A stretch of DNA of 64,000 nucleotides from Liquidambar formosana (lineage: Eukaryota > Streptophyta > Magnoliopsida > Saxifragales > Altingiaceae). The stretch lies in NCBI GenBank assembly GCA_039720395.1, contig CM077824.1, positions 15,566,046 to 15,630,045 on the forward strand, given 5' to 3'. Of this stretch, positions 1 to 10,985 are shown in pieces (position 1 is the first letter of the stretch; every line of letters starts with the position of its first letter). The position numbers and the translations under genes were made by a program. The notes under the pieces were generated by a model, which searched no databases, was not told where the DNA came from, and was given only the letters and a program-made list of their open reading frames with translations.

Positions 1-297
1 CACAAATTCAAGTAGTACAAACCCAAGAACTTTCGTCACCCATAAACAAATGATTATAGTTCGTGATTGATTATCAGATATTGTTTTGTCATCAAGTGTT
101 AATATGCATGAAGGGAAGAAGTTGTTCTTTACTTAGTTAAAATCACACTGGTTTGTGTGCTAAGTGTTTTATATCATATTTTATTGAATTGATCTCTGTT
201 CATAATTGCCCATATTTAATAAGAACTCCCAATGACTAGTGTTTTTGGTTGGTTTTTTGAAAAATTTGGAATAATGAAGCGTAAGTTTGTTTTGCAG

Positions 298-751
298 GGG
301 TAGTTTGTACAGGTTAATTCACCGGCCTAACAACCAGTTAGATGAAAGGAGGCGTTTGAGGATGGCCCTTGATGCTGTATGATACCATTATTCTCAACTT
401 TTCTTTTTGCTAATATAGCTAAGTTTTGGGTTTACTTGGTAATTCCACTTGTGATAATGGGTCTCTGTTAACAAATTGAACTCCCAGGCTCGGGGAATGA
501 ATTATCTACACAACTGCACCCCAGTGATAGTTCATCGTGATTTGAAGTCTCCAAACCTTCTTGTTGACAAAAACTGGGTTGTGAAGGTGGCATTCTGATC
601 TAATGGCTGAGAATTCTGAATACAGTTTGTATATTTTCCACACTTATACAGTGTGATGCTAGTTAATCTGTCTGTCTTATAGGTATGTGATTTTGGGTTA
701 TCACGAATGAAGCACAGCACATTTCTTTCTTCGAGGTCAACTGCAGGGACG
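298..751 (+). CDS. Raf-like MAPKKK (CTR1/EDR1-like), partial kinase domain, three exons
   Basis: Three exons are visible: 298-376, 488-586 and 683-751, all with GT-AG borders. The last two junctions are phase 0. The first exon reads [19 protein letters not shown], typical of plant Raf-like MAPKKKs. The second holds [15 protein letters not shown], which is the catalytic loop of an RD kinase. The third holds [17 protein letters not shown] and ends at the AGT that normally precedes PEWMAPE. Proteins of this family phosphorylate MAPKKs or act as negative regulators in ethylene and defence signalling. The N-terminal part lies left of the window. The next expected exon (PEWMAPE, subdomains VIII-XI) is not recognisable in the following 3 kb, so the gene is either truncated or has a decayed or very long continuation. 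The family call is firm; functionality is doubtful. Confidence 0.8.
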
Positions 752-3700
752 GTAAGCTGTAGTTATGGACTCTTGCCATTTTCTTTTTTCCTTATTGCTG
801 CAGCCATTTTATTTCCTTTTTCCTATTTGATCCTAATTCATATACATTTTCTTTCATTCTGTTTGTGTTTGGGTTGTCTATTTATTACTTGATGTTCAAC
901 TATTTGATGTGATGAAATTATGTTGCAATGCTGGTTTTGTATATGGTTTTGTGCTTTATTTATCTGCTATATCCTCCACCATACTAGGCACTTGACTTAT
1001 CTATTTTCTTGAGTTGGTTTCCTAGATGTGTCTCCAGATGGAATAGAGTAATGCTGCAGTACCGCAATATTGCTTTTCTTTGGTTACATTGTTTAGTTTT
1101 TAGCCAATCGGTAGAAGATACTGCAGTGCTGTTGGCCCTAGTACCCAGTCCTCTTGGAGATGTTTTAATTGCCAAGTTTCTCCTTGAACAAGGTGGTTGC
1201 AGATATCTGAAATCTTTGATGTGCTCTTCTTTTAATAAGGAAATTTTAGTTGGGTTTGATGTTTTAGTGGGCCTCGTTTTCATTGTTTGGTACCTTATCT
1301 TCAAACAGATGTTGAAATTTATGAAATTGACATTCCTATAATCAAGAATTTGCATAGGATTTACTAATGTAAATAAAAAAATTAGACGAGGTTAATATAA
1401 AGTTGGATCCTAACAATGGAACTTCACCTTAGTCTGAAATATGAAAAATGAGATGATTCACTCATATGTGTGCATGCTTTTGTGTAGATTACTCAGTGCT
1501 CACAAAGTAATTTCGTAAAAAAGAGCCTTCTATATTTTTCCTTTCTTTAATTTTTTTTTTTTCCTTATTAGGGTGGAAAAGGAGATCATTAGGGAAATTT
1601 TAACTTAAAAGTCAGGATAATCTAGGTGATAGATGAACAACTTAGAAATATGAGTGAAATGATAAATTTTTCTGATGTTGGAAGTGCTTCCGTTATAAAT
1701 CCAAATGGTTCTAATTTAAACTGTTGAGAGGTAGCATTTGGCTTTGTTCTGTTTGTATGCTGAAATCATGGATGAATATAAGAGACCTGGTATTCACTCT
1801 ATGGCATCCTTTGAAATTAATAGGGAATAACAATACAAGTATATTTTCATTCTGTATGGTTTTTTTTGGAGAAAATTAACTAGCAAAAAGTTAATTCGTG
1901 ATTGATATATCATAAAGTTTGCTGTCTTTCATGATAGATGGAGACTGGAAAGGAGCTATATGTTTTTTGCATTCTTTGGGTTTGAAAAAACTTAAATTAC
2001 CCTTGCTGTTGAGGAGTAAAGTTTTTACCCTTGCTGTTGAGGTGTAAGTTTTCTGAGACGGTCTTGAGGTAGCAGTAGGATAAGATGATCTGATGATAAT
2101 ACGGCAACATCGACTTATAGGGTTATTGAAAGGAACTCAAGTTTTTTGTTGAACTGCTCAAGAATTGGGTTTACTTGTAAGAGGATTGCTAATTATATTT
2201 TGAGATGTTATAACATACTAATTAGTATGTTTTTGTTGTTGTGAAAGTAACATATGGATTTATTTGGCAGGTGCAACAATGTTGGGGCTGGTCAAGAGTT
2301 GTATAGGGACAAAGTTCACTAGTCAATTTGGGGATTTAATTGCTGTAAGTATTTTCTTTGATGATTGAGGAAAATGCTGAATCCGTCATTGCATGTTGCC
2401 TTAAAACATGAGGCACATACCTCAGCCCTTGAGTACCATTAAAAATCTGGGTTGTGTAACTCATATTTGAATTGAAATAAAATCCACCCAGGGAGCTATG
2501 ATTTGATATTTTTTTATTTTTCCATAATGGTTGGTTATTTGTTTATAACTTTAGATGCTGACTTAGGATTTAGATTTATATTTAATGTATCTTAAGTAAC
2601 TTTTATAGACTATTTGGGGTTAGATCGAGAAAATTCTAATAAAGAATATGGGATATGTGGCCTAGCCTCTAGCGTCCAAGTTATTTTGATATCATTTCGT
2701 CCCCATGTAAACTGAAAAACACTATATTAATTTCATAGTGAATCCATAAAAAAAAGATTGCAAGAAAAAACACCTTAATGATGGGCTGACCAACTTCTCC
2801 TGTCAAGGACTGAATTTTTTAGGCAAACATCAAGAAAAGATAATAAAGAAGAAAGGTCAGAGCATTCCCTATCATTAAGATTATGAAAGAACCTAAAATC
2901 CCAAGCATTAAGAAATGAAGAGGAAGAGGCCATAGAAGAAATGGACACATCATAAGAAAGTTCTTGATGCTGCTATGATAGATTTTCATTAACCAGATGG
3001 ATTTAGTTTTCTACATAAATGTTTTTTTGGAATCAATTTATTTAAAGGAAAGTTGACTCGTGTCTAACCTTTACACACGTTCCAAACCGGAAGATAAGAT
3101 TGCCTTTATGTGACCAGTGGTCATTGAAACTTTATGATTGTCCTTGGAAAAGATCAGTTTGAATATTTTTAATTCTTTCCACTTTTTAACCCTGTAGCAT
3201 GTTGCATGTCTGAGAGAGAATTTCCCCAAGTATGGTGGAAAAATTTGTGAAGCAAACCTGCAGACGTGGCTGTCTTCCTTGAAGGCTACTATATCTTCAA
3301 AACATTTAGAATATTGGCTTGAAATTTTGGATATATATATAGAATTATAAAAACAAAATAAATAAAGAGGAAGCAACTACAGGGAGTGGAATAGTTGATG
3401 GGCACCTCATTAAGAGGAATATTTCTCCCAAAATTGGAGGTTGGTTTGAAACTTACTGGAAAGGCCATCTGTACTCTTTGTAGCTTTGGAGAAGATGCTA
3501 GTAATGGATCATTGAGTAGAGGACAAACATGAATTCTGAAGGGATGATTTGAAAGTCCTATTTAATACGTTGCTTATAAAATTTAACCTGAATCGTGAAA
3601 GCTTTTCGGCTGCTGAGTAGACTAGTTTTGTTCTTTACATTTGATAAATTTCAACATATCAACAATCCAGTAGTATGTGAGTTCTTTTCATAGTCTTTGT

Positions 3701-4160
3701 ATTTCTTTTCTTTTTCTATATATTTTCATATTTTGTAATGCAAAGTATGTGAGTTCTTTAGTTTTCGGGATGTATTTTCATGGTATTCTCTTTTGTGCTG
3801 CGAACGCGTTGATGAGTTAGAATCAAGTATTCTGATTAACTTTTGTATGCTCCAGGATTGAGTCGCAGTTGAGAAGTGCAACGTGTTCTATTGGTGACGA
3901 AGATATCAAGAGTTCAAAGATATTTTTATTTTTTGTCTAATGTTATCAACTTATCGACTCTCAAAAAAATTTGTTTATTACTTAATGTATCAAAAACCAT
4001 TCAAGAATATATTCATATGATTATATTAAATTATGTCAGTTGTTTATTGAATGAACTTTTTTGCTTATTGTGTGGTGATTTTGTTTTTACATAGGTTCAT
4101 ATGGATTCTCTTATTGCTAACTAGAAGTTCTATTTTTTTTTAAATTTTTTTTTTAATCAT
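752..4160. other. AT-rich intron or intergenic DNA after the Raf-like exons
   Basis: This 3.4-kb stretch has no coding run that resembles a known protein. A weak candidate for the missing kinase exon lies near 1033-1075 (CCAGATGGAATAG then ACCGCAAT), but it has a stop in frame and several mismatches. I see no transposon ends, tRNA or other RNA gene here. Confidence 0.4.
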
Positions 4161-4991
4161 GCGACGGATATATTTGTCCCTGGGAGTCATTGAAATGGAA
4201 GCTCTATCTTAAACCCAAAAAAAAAAAAAAAAATTTAATAATGGGACGGATATATTAGTCCCTAGGACTCATTGAGACGGATATAATTATCCCAATGTTA
4301 TTTGAACGTTCCAAATGCCTAGAATTGACTTTATTGAGACGGTTATATCCGTCTCATTTAATTGTAGTAATGTAATTTATTGGAAAATCTCACCATTGAG
4401 ACGGGTGTAAGCGTCCCATGGGGATCATTGAGACGGATATATCCGTCCTAATGTCATTTACATAAGCTAAAAATACAACATTGGGACGGATATAACCGTC
4501 CTAATGAGGTCATTGAGACGGATATAACCGTCCTAATGACATCATTGAGACGGATATATCCGTCCTAATGTCATTTACATAAGCTGAAAAATACAACATT
4601 GGGACGGATATAACCGTCCTAATGAGGTCATTGAGACGGATATAACCGTCCTAATGACATCATTGAGACGGATATATCCGTCCTAATGTCATTTGTTTGT
4701 GCTGAAAATTCTCAACATTGGGACGGATATAACCGTCCCAAAGGCTCATTTTTGAGACAGATAGAACCATCCTAAGTATGAATAATAATATTAAAATGGG
4801 ATTGGGACGGTTATATCCGTCCCAAACGCTTTACGACAGTTATGTTTTCCGTCCCACTTTTTTATGCGACGGGGGCAATTGAGACGCCCATTGGGACGGA
4901 TATATCCGTCCCAATACTGGTTTTGGGACCCCTTCCTATTAGTGGTTGAGACGGATTTTAAACGTGGCAATTGAGGTGTTTTCTTGTAGTG
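4161..4991. mobile_element. CACTA (En/Spm) element terminus with subterminal palindrome array
   Basis: Positions 4979-4991 read TTTTCTTGTAGTG, the reverse complement of the CACTACAAGAAAA terminus that marks plant CACTA elements. The preceding 820 bases hold about 17 copies of a motif based on GGGACGGATATATCCGTCCC, a perfect 20-base palindrome; variants have GAGACGG or CCGTCCTAATG. In CACTA elements such subterminal repeats bind the TNPA-like transposition protein. A 117-base tandem duplication of part of the array runs from about 4455 to 4690. I could not find the opposite CACTA end or a transposase upstream, so the element is probably truncated or decayed on its left. Confidence 0.8.
4447..4690. 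repeat. 117-base tandem duplication inside the CACTA subterminal array
   Basis: The string CATTTACATAAGCT occurs at 4455 and again at 4572, each followed by ACAACATTGGGACGG and the same run of palindromes. The two units are nearly identical, so this is a recent internal duplication within an older array. Confidence 0.8.
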
Positions 4992-5390
4992 CGTCTTGAA
5001 TCCCATTAATTACACCTACCATCTACATATATATTTGAGACCAATAAGTATAATTAATTCCTAGTGAAACAAATACTAAACAAATAGCACGCAGTGCACT
5101 TTGACGGGGAAAAAAAAAAAAGAAACCAGGGTTCAACAAGATAATTCTACAATAAACAAAAATAAAAAATATATATACTAAAAAATTGTCCCTAAAAATT
5201 ATTGGAAAAAAAAAAAAGGAAAGACAAAAACAAAACAAATGTTAAAGAGAAAATTGCAGATCTCTCAAATCTCATAACATCTATATATCTATATCTATAC
5301 TATCTATAAAAGTCTGTATCTTAGAAAAAATTTTGATTGACCATTACATCCTTATTTTTAATTTTAAATACTTGTTTGGCTCCATATTTA
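4992..5390. other. AT-rich intergenic DNA
   Basis: Homopurine runs and ATCTATAT simple repeats near 5280-5310. No gene or clear element end was recognised. Confidence 0.4.
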
Positions 5391-5700
5391 ACCAATTAAT
5401 TGATTCAAAATTGATTTCTTATCAACATCATCCACTCAGTCTTGTCCATTTTGTGAAGAATATGGTTTAGGACCCTTTCCAATACACCAATTCTTTAGCT
5501 TGCATGCCCGTCGGATTCTCAAATCTGACAAGCTTGGAATCCCTTGATTTAGCTTGGAAGAATTTATCTGGATCCACAAGTTGTTGTTGAAAACTTTCAT
5601 ATCTTTAGGGCATATCCCATGTGGCCAGATCGAATTGCTTCATTGTGTTTGTGCATGTAATTTTGTGTACAAATTCATATTTGTGAAAGGAAATATTCAA
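5391..5700 (+). pseudogene. LRR-RLK relic (decayed LRR) in a dispersed repeat
   Basis: At 5525-5581 the plus strand translates as LTSLESLDLAWKNLSGSTS, an almost canonical plant LRR. It matches the LTSLQSLDLSWNNLSGAIP segment of gene B exon 3. The flanks do not continue the frame, so this is a remnant. The same relic recurs in more decayed form near 9531, 24410, 32540, 44725, 49255, 50860, 52125 and 53205. Sequence on the right (CCCATGTGGCCAG onward) resembles the CCCATGTGAATTGAA segment next to the other copies. Confidence 0.6.
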
Positions 5701-5807
5701 GACAATAGCAATCATCATCACAATTCTAATTAACCATTTAAAATGATAACATTTAAGAAGATGTATCTGTATCCATTCGTATAACCTAATAAGCCAAAAG
5801 TATGGAA

Positions 5808-6028
5808 GGCCATATGTATGTTTAGCCGGAATGAAATGGATGGGAATGGAATTACATTTCAATTCATTCCTAACGACATGCATGTCATGAGGTAATTTAA
5901 ATGATAATAAAATCAAACAGCAAGTTTGGACAGCCGTTTCAAATCCATTTCCATTTCAAACTACTTCAAGCATGAAATTAGATTCCATTCCCAGCCATTC
6001 CGGCCATTTTAGCTAAACAAACGTGGCC
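5808..6028. mobile_element. MITE with GGCCATNTNTGTTTAG-type inverted ends
   Basis: The left end begins GGCCATATGTATGTTTAG and the right end is CTAAACAAACGTGGCC, an imperfect inverted pair. Inner CCGGAATG and CATTCCGG also pair. Length is 221 bases with no coding capacity. TSD candidates are GAA and TAA, not identical, so the superfamily (Tourist-like) is tentative. Confidence 0.55.
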
Positions 6029-6439
6029 TAAATGTTTTTTTCCTAGCTACATACTTCTAGGAGGGCGAATTCACATTTTGCGTTTGGATGAGTTATTTAA
6101 ATTCACTAGGGAATCAAATCATTGGCAAGTGGCTAAACATACGTATATTTTTGTTAGAGATAAGTTCGAAATATTTATGAATTTAGTTAGCTTGAAATGT
6201 ATAATATTACAACAATGAAATATAACAACATAATCAGAATGCATAAGTTAGAAATAGCATTACAAAAAGAAAAAAAAAATAGTTAGCTTTTAACCATCAA
6301 TAATACATTACACCTCCTATAGTATATAAAAACTGCAGGTGATGACCCTATTTTTCTAGTTAAGCTTCAATTAATGAGCCAATAATTGTATGGGATAATG
6401 TGTTTGCACAGTTTTTTTTTAATATTTTCACATTTTTTC

Positions 6440-7070
6440 AAGCAACTTGCATTACTTTCTATGCATTTTTACCATTCTCCATGTAATGATTGAATCATTA
6501 ATTACAACTTAACATGTGTCAAGTCTTAAGGTACATGTTTCAGAAAACCATATATATATTATGAATCGAGACACGCTAAGAGTGCTCTCCTAATATATAT
6601 ATATAATAATTCTCCAAGAAACCTTGTGAGCACCTAAGATTCTCTTCACGAACCTCAAATCATCTATATGCCAAAATCTCAAAAGGAACTCAAAAATATA
6701 AGAGAAACGTAAAGAAATAAAGCTATAAAAATTAACATTCTCTTGCTCTACCTCCATCACCCACACAAAAACCATGTTTACCTTTCCATAATAATAGGAC
6801 AGTAGAGAAGTAGGTATGAGAGCCACTTTTAAATTTACCACGCCACCCATTTCCTCACCAACCAACCATTAAGGAATTAAAAGAGGTAAACAAAAAGTTA
6901 AATATTAAATTAATATAGGTTACACTTACATTAACCCATTACAATAAACTAAAATAAAGATAACAATTATTGTAAAAAGGGATTTTACAGTAAAATATGG
7001 TTGAGATTTTTATAAGACTAGCACAATAGTTCTACCACATAATTAGTGTAAAAAGGGATTGTGACTAAGG
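6440..7070. repeat. Segmental duplicate holding the empty site of the Harbinger element
   Basis: This block is paralogous to 54390-54781 plus 61359-61590. Shared stretches include CTAAGAGTGCTCTCCTAA, CCAAGAAACCTTGTGAGC and TGTAAAAAGGGATTTTAC. Near 6825-6842 it reads CACTTTTAAATTTACCAC without any insertion, exactly where the other copy is split by the 6.6-kb element. It therefore shows the pre-insertion state and supports a TTA target. Confidence 0.85.
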
Positions 7071-7350
7071 GTGGGCACGAGCCAAACCATGGACAGAATT
7101 CCAATTTCATTTTGTTTAGTATCACAGAACAAGCGTAATCAACAACGACCCTCAAACCTAAGCCCTGCCATGGCCATTTTTAATTATGACCAACAATTTT
7201 AGTCTATATGACAATTGCAGTATGATTTACACTATTTATACAGTGATTGGGGAAGGTACTAAAGATGCGACCAGTTTGCATATAATCGTTCGAAGAGTGC
7301 TTTTCATTGATCCCGGGTCATTGTTTCCTTCCCAAGGACTTCAACAATCT

Positions 7351-9730
7351 TGTCAATTGCTTCACGGTTGTTCCTTGTGTGGCTCAATGCAAACAGATCA
7401 ATTAAACCCCTAACAAAATGTAGAGATATCTAAATACACATAAAAAGCATATTAATGTTTTCCGCATAGAATTGAGCATCGATCATCTATTTCTAATGCG
7501 GAGAGAGAGAGAGAGAGAGAGGGGGATAATCGCACGAAATATTTACATTAAATTGATCCCATCTTATCTAGTCCATCTAGCTACATGCCAATGAAGGTAC
7601 AAATCCGTAATATGAACCATTTAAAATGTTAAAATCACACCGAAATTGGTGTTACAGAAAATCATGAAATTCCTTTGTTTTTCATTTTTATTGTCATTTG
7701 TAATGATGATTACTATTGTCTTGAGTATCCCCATTTACAAAGATAGATTTGTCGACAAATTATACGCAAAAAAGTACAATGAATAAGTCACTGAAATTAA
7801 CCTAGTGGTGAGGGTGGATGAGATAACGGGATTAAGAGTCATCTAGCTCCTCTATTTATCTTATTTTATTTAATACTAGTTTCTGAAAAAATGGAGTAAT
7901 AAACATAATAATAGAGTAGGTAGCACAATTGAACCTAATGGAAGGCCACATTTGGCCATCATCCAGAGTCTAGACATAAGACTAAATTTTCCTAAAATGA
8001 TTACGTTTCCTTCTTGGCATAAAAGCTTCCTCCAATCGATCCCTTAGTCTTTATCGTGACCTCCACTTCTAAGTCTTCTGCCAGCATACTTATCATACAC
8101 CTCTGAAATGTCCACACCAACGTGAAATTCACGGTCAGAATTTTTTGTTACACTTTTCCAAGAATAAGACCGTGGCGCGCGAGGACTGGCAACGACTTAG
8201 TTGTAGTGTGAGTGCAAAACCAAAGCGAATGAATCAAAATTTCCTTATACTTGCAGTGTGAGTGCAAAACCAAGTTTACGAATACCGAAGGTGAAAAATC
8301 AGGCAAAAAGGTAATTGCATAAAAAGGTGGAGCTCTAGTTTTTAGGTTAAATAAATTTGAAAGATGCAGAGTTTTTAGGCCATGCTCTTTTGTTTCTTAT
8401 TTTTTTATATTTTTGCAAGCCATGTGGAAATGTGGAATCCTCAACTTTGAATTTACATTCATCATTTCATCTTGCCTCTCTAGTCCAAAAAATACAAAAA
8501 GACTCATCATTTTGTTTTTACTTTTGACTTATTTGGTAAAATGGAGTACTAGTAAATAGTAATACAGAGAAATAATATAAATAGCATGTGGAAAACTAAC
8601 GTTTCCACCACGGTACCAATTTGTAGCACGCTGGAGACGACTTTGGTGATATTAACCTATTGTGGCATATCTTATATTTATTTATTATTAAAATTTTAGA
8701 GTTTTAGTTAAAGGATTTTTTCGGACGACTTACGACGAAAGGCCTGTAATATATTTGGTGTTATATCTATTTACTAGCATTTTTTTTTTCTTTCACTATG
8801 ATCATTTCATCTTGCCGCATAACATAACCGAGAATCAATGGTAGTTAAAACATTTCCTACAATCTAGTGGAAGAGGAGCTCATACCAAAGTATGCAGTAC
8901 CAAGAGAATTGGAGCTCCATCTGAATTTGGAGGTGGAGATGAAGATTCTGTCAATGTCTTCTTCATTTCCAATTCAACCTCAGCGAGGTGACCTTCGGTC
9001 ATTATGGGAATATAAAACTTGATAACCTATCTCTAAGGCCATGTTCGTTTGGTTAGAATGGAAAGTGTGGGAATGAAATTTGATTTCATGCCTGAAGTAG
9101 TCAGCAAAAGACTATAAGAATAATAGAAAAAACACAACATATTTGTTACGGCTGTTTAATTTCATTCCTATTTAGTTATCTCAGCCAAATATCCTGTTTT
9201 AGAATGAATTCAAATGAGATTTCATTCATACCTCTTATTCAACCAAACAAACATAGTACATTTCTCCTTTATGAGCTTCCTCCAATCGCCTTTCAGTCAA
9301 TGACTTATCATTCACAATCTCGTGGCGACATATAAAATCTCAACAATGTATAATGCGAAATTCACAGTCAATATTATTTGGTTAATTACAACTTCCGAAG
9401 AAAAATTAAGAAACGTGAATCGTGGCGGATACGAATGAGGAGTGGAAAAATTTGACCCATCAATCTTTTTGTTGTGGAAAAACTGATTACAATGCCCCCA
9501 CACCCCCAACCACGTCGTACTTGGAAATTTTTGGCAAGCTATGAACCCTTGGATCTATCTTCGTGGAACAATTGTCTATATTTCTGGGATAAATATCCAA
9601 ATATTTCTTCCATATATAACCCTAGGGCTTTGAATTCCATGTTGTGGCTTCCCTTTTCTTTTTTCTCTTTCCTTTTTTCTTCCCGTTCAATACAGACCAA
9701 TATGTTTTCCAATGAACCTGCATAAAAAGT
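7351..9730. repeat. Upstream duplicated block 1 (before gene A)
   Basis: This block aligns with 25860-27990 and, from about 8200, with 30430-32800. Landmarks are CGGTTGTTCCTTGTGTGG at its left edge, GTGTGAGTGCAAAACCAAG near 8260, TTTCCACCACGGTACC near 8605 and a MITE at 9037-9257. It lies 1.3-3.6 kb upstream of gene A as block 3 does of gene B, so the A/B duplication unit included several kilobases of 5' flank. It also carries two copies of the dispersed repeat with LRR relics (8020-8200 and 9270-9620). No gene is expected in it. Confidence 0.75.
9037..9257. mobile_element. Tourist-like MITE, block 1 copy
   Basis: It begins GGCCATGTTCGTTTGG after TAA and ends CCAAACAAACATAGTAC. The same element sits at the same paralogous place near 27753-27974 and 32011-32232, so insertion preceded the block duplications. 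The TAA flank suggests a PIF/Harbinger-type TWA target; the right terminus is degenerate. Confidence 0.6.
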
Positions 9731-9870
9731 AAATTAAAGATAAAAATAATAATTTTCTTTTTCCCAGTGAAACATAAGAGCTAGTTACTGAATCCAAAAT
9801 ATGCGGGATAGGTTTGTTAGGATAAACATAACACTTTCACGTGTTTGGTGCTCTTCTCAAGGGATATACT

Positions 9871-10410
9871 TGTTAAGTTTCCAATTTAAAAACCTAAGTT
9901 TATAAGTGGAAGGCCCAAACAGGTATATGAAAATATGTTAAACTGGATATTTAATCGATGTGGGATGTAGTATATTTCCAACGCTCCCCCTCACGTGCAA
10001 ACCTAATAAGACAATAACGGGCTTATCACGTGGACAACAAAAACGGGCTCATGAGCGAAACGGGCCCAAAAACTACATGCTCTGATATCATGTTAAGTTT
10101 TTAACTTAAAAACTTATGTAGGCTTACAAGTAAGGCCCAAATAGGTATATATGAAGATATGTTAAACTCAATATTTGGGCAATGTGGGATGTGGTTCCAA
10201 CACTCCCTCTCATGTGCAGGTTTAACATAGGCCTGTCACGTGAACAACAAGTACGGGCTCAATAGGCTCAAGAACGACATACTCTAATACCATGTTAAGT
10301 TTCCAACTTATAAGTTTAAACTTATAAGTGAAAGGCCCCAAATAGGTATGTGAAGACATGTTAAACTCTATATTTAATCAATGCGGGATATAGTCTATTT
10401 CCAATAATAC
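9871..10410. repeat. Three tandem units of about 200 bases
   Basis: Units begin TGTTAAGTTT at 9871, 10091 and 10293. Each continues with an AAGGCCCAAATAGGTAT-type segment and ends near a TGTGGGAT or TGCGGGAT and TTCCAA segment. Spacing is 220 and 202 bases. The tandem units are absent from the gene B upstream region, so they were gained on the A side or lost from B. Origin unknown. Confidence 0.7.
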
Positions 10411-10466
10411 TATTCATATGATAATTATATCTTCCATATACGGGATATAATAAACCAACAAGGGAG

Positions 10467-10469
<3 letters not shown>

Positions 10470-10519
<50 letters not shown>
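10470..10519. repeat. (TA)n microsatellite
   Basis: About 25 uninterrupted TA units, a little over 500 bases upstream of the gene A start codon. Not present at the matching place before gene B. Confidence 0.95.
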
Positions 10520-10523
<4 letters not shown>

Positions 10524-10915
10524 CTTAGGATACCATCCTGTTTAAAAGAAACAATGAAACAAAAATATGTCAAAGAGACTATTTTACCCATTTCAAACAA
10601 AGCAAACAAAAACTTTTTCTTTACCCAACAATTCTATTATTTATATCCAACCGTTTAATTTGGTATACCAACAATAGCCTAAAAACACAATAGTGCATGG
10701 ATGGCATTTTGAGAAAATTAAAGAAATGGGGTCAACAGTATAATTCTACAATAAATTAAAGGATATAAACTAATAAAATCAGTCCCTAAAAAAGATTGAA
10801 AAAACCAAGAGTACAGAAGAAATTTGGACTGTTCATGATAAGTGGGACTGAATACCTGATGCGAGGCGTACTCATCTGTAAAACTATTGGAATTCTCACC
10901 CTCACCCCACCATTG

Positions 10916-10922
10916 TATAAAT
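10916..10922 (+). promoter_or_regulatory. TATA box of gene A
   Basis: TATAAAT lies 70 bases before the ATG at 10986. The paralogue has TATAAAT at 33445-33451, 73 bases before its ATG, inside a conserved CCCCACCAT context. This decides the start: the in-frame upstream ATG at 10887 lies before the TATA box and is not expected to be transcribed. Confidence 0.65.
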
Positions 10923-10985
10923 CAAGTCTCTTGTGTGCCTCCCGTTGCATCACCTCCACCCTTATCTTCCGTTCTCTCTCAATCA

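Noticed and set aside
984..1355. Overlapping open frames on both strands near 1.0-1.35 kb
   Set aside because: Neither translation resembles a protein family, and both lie in what looks like intron or intergenic DNA.
4161..4991. CRISPR-like array
   Set aside because: Repeats are palindromic with partly repeated spacers, in a eukaryotic genome, and end at a CACTA terminus.
10887..10985. Upstream in-frame ATG that would lengthen receptor A by 33 residues
   Set aside because: It lies before the TATA box, has no counterpart in gene B, and would bury the signal peptide.
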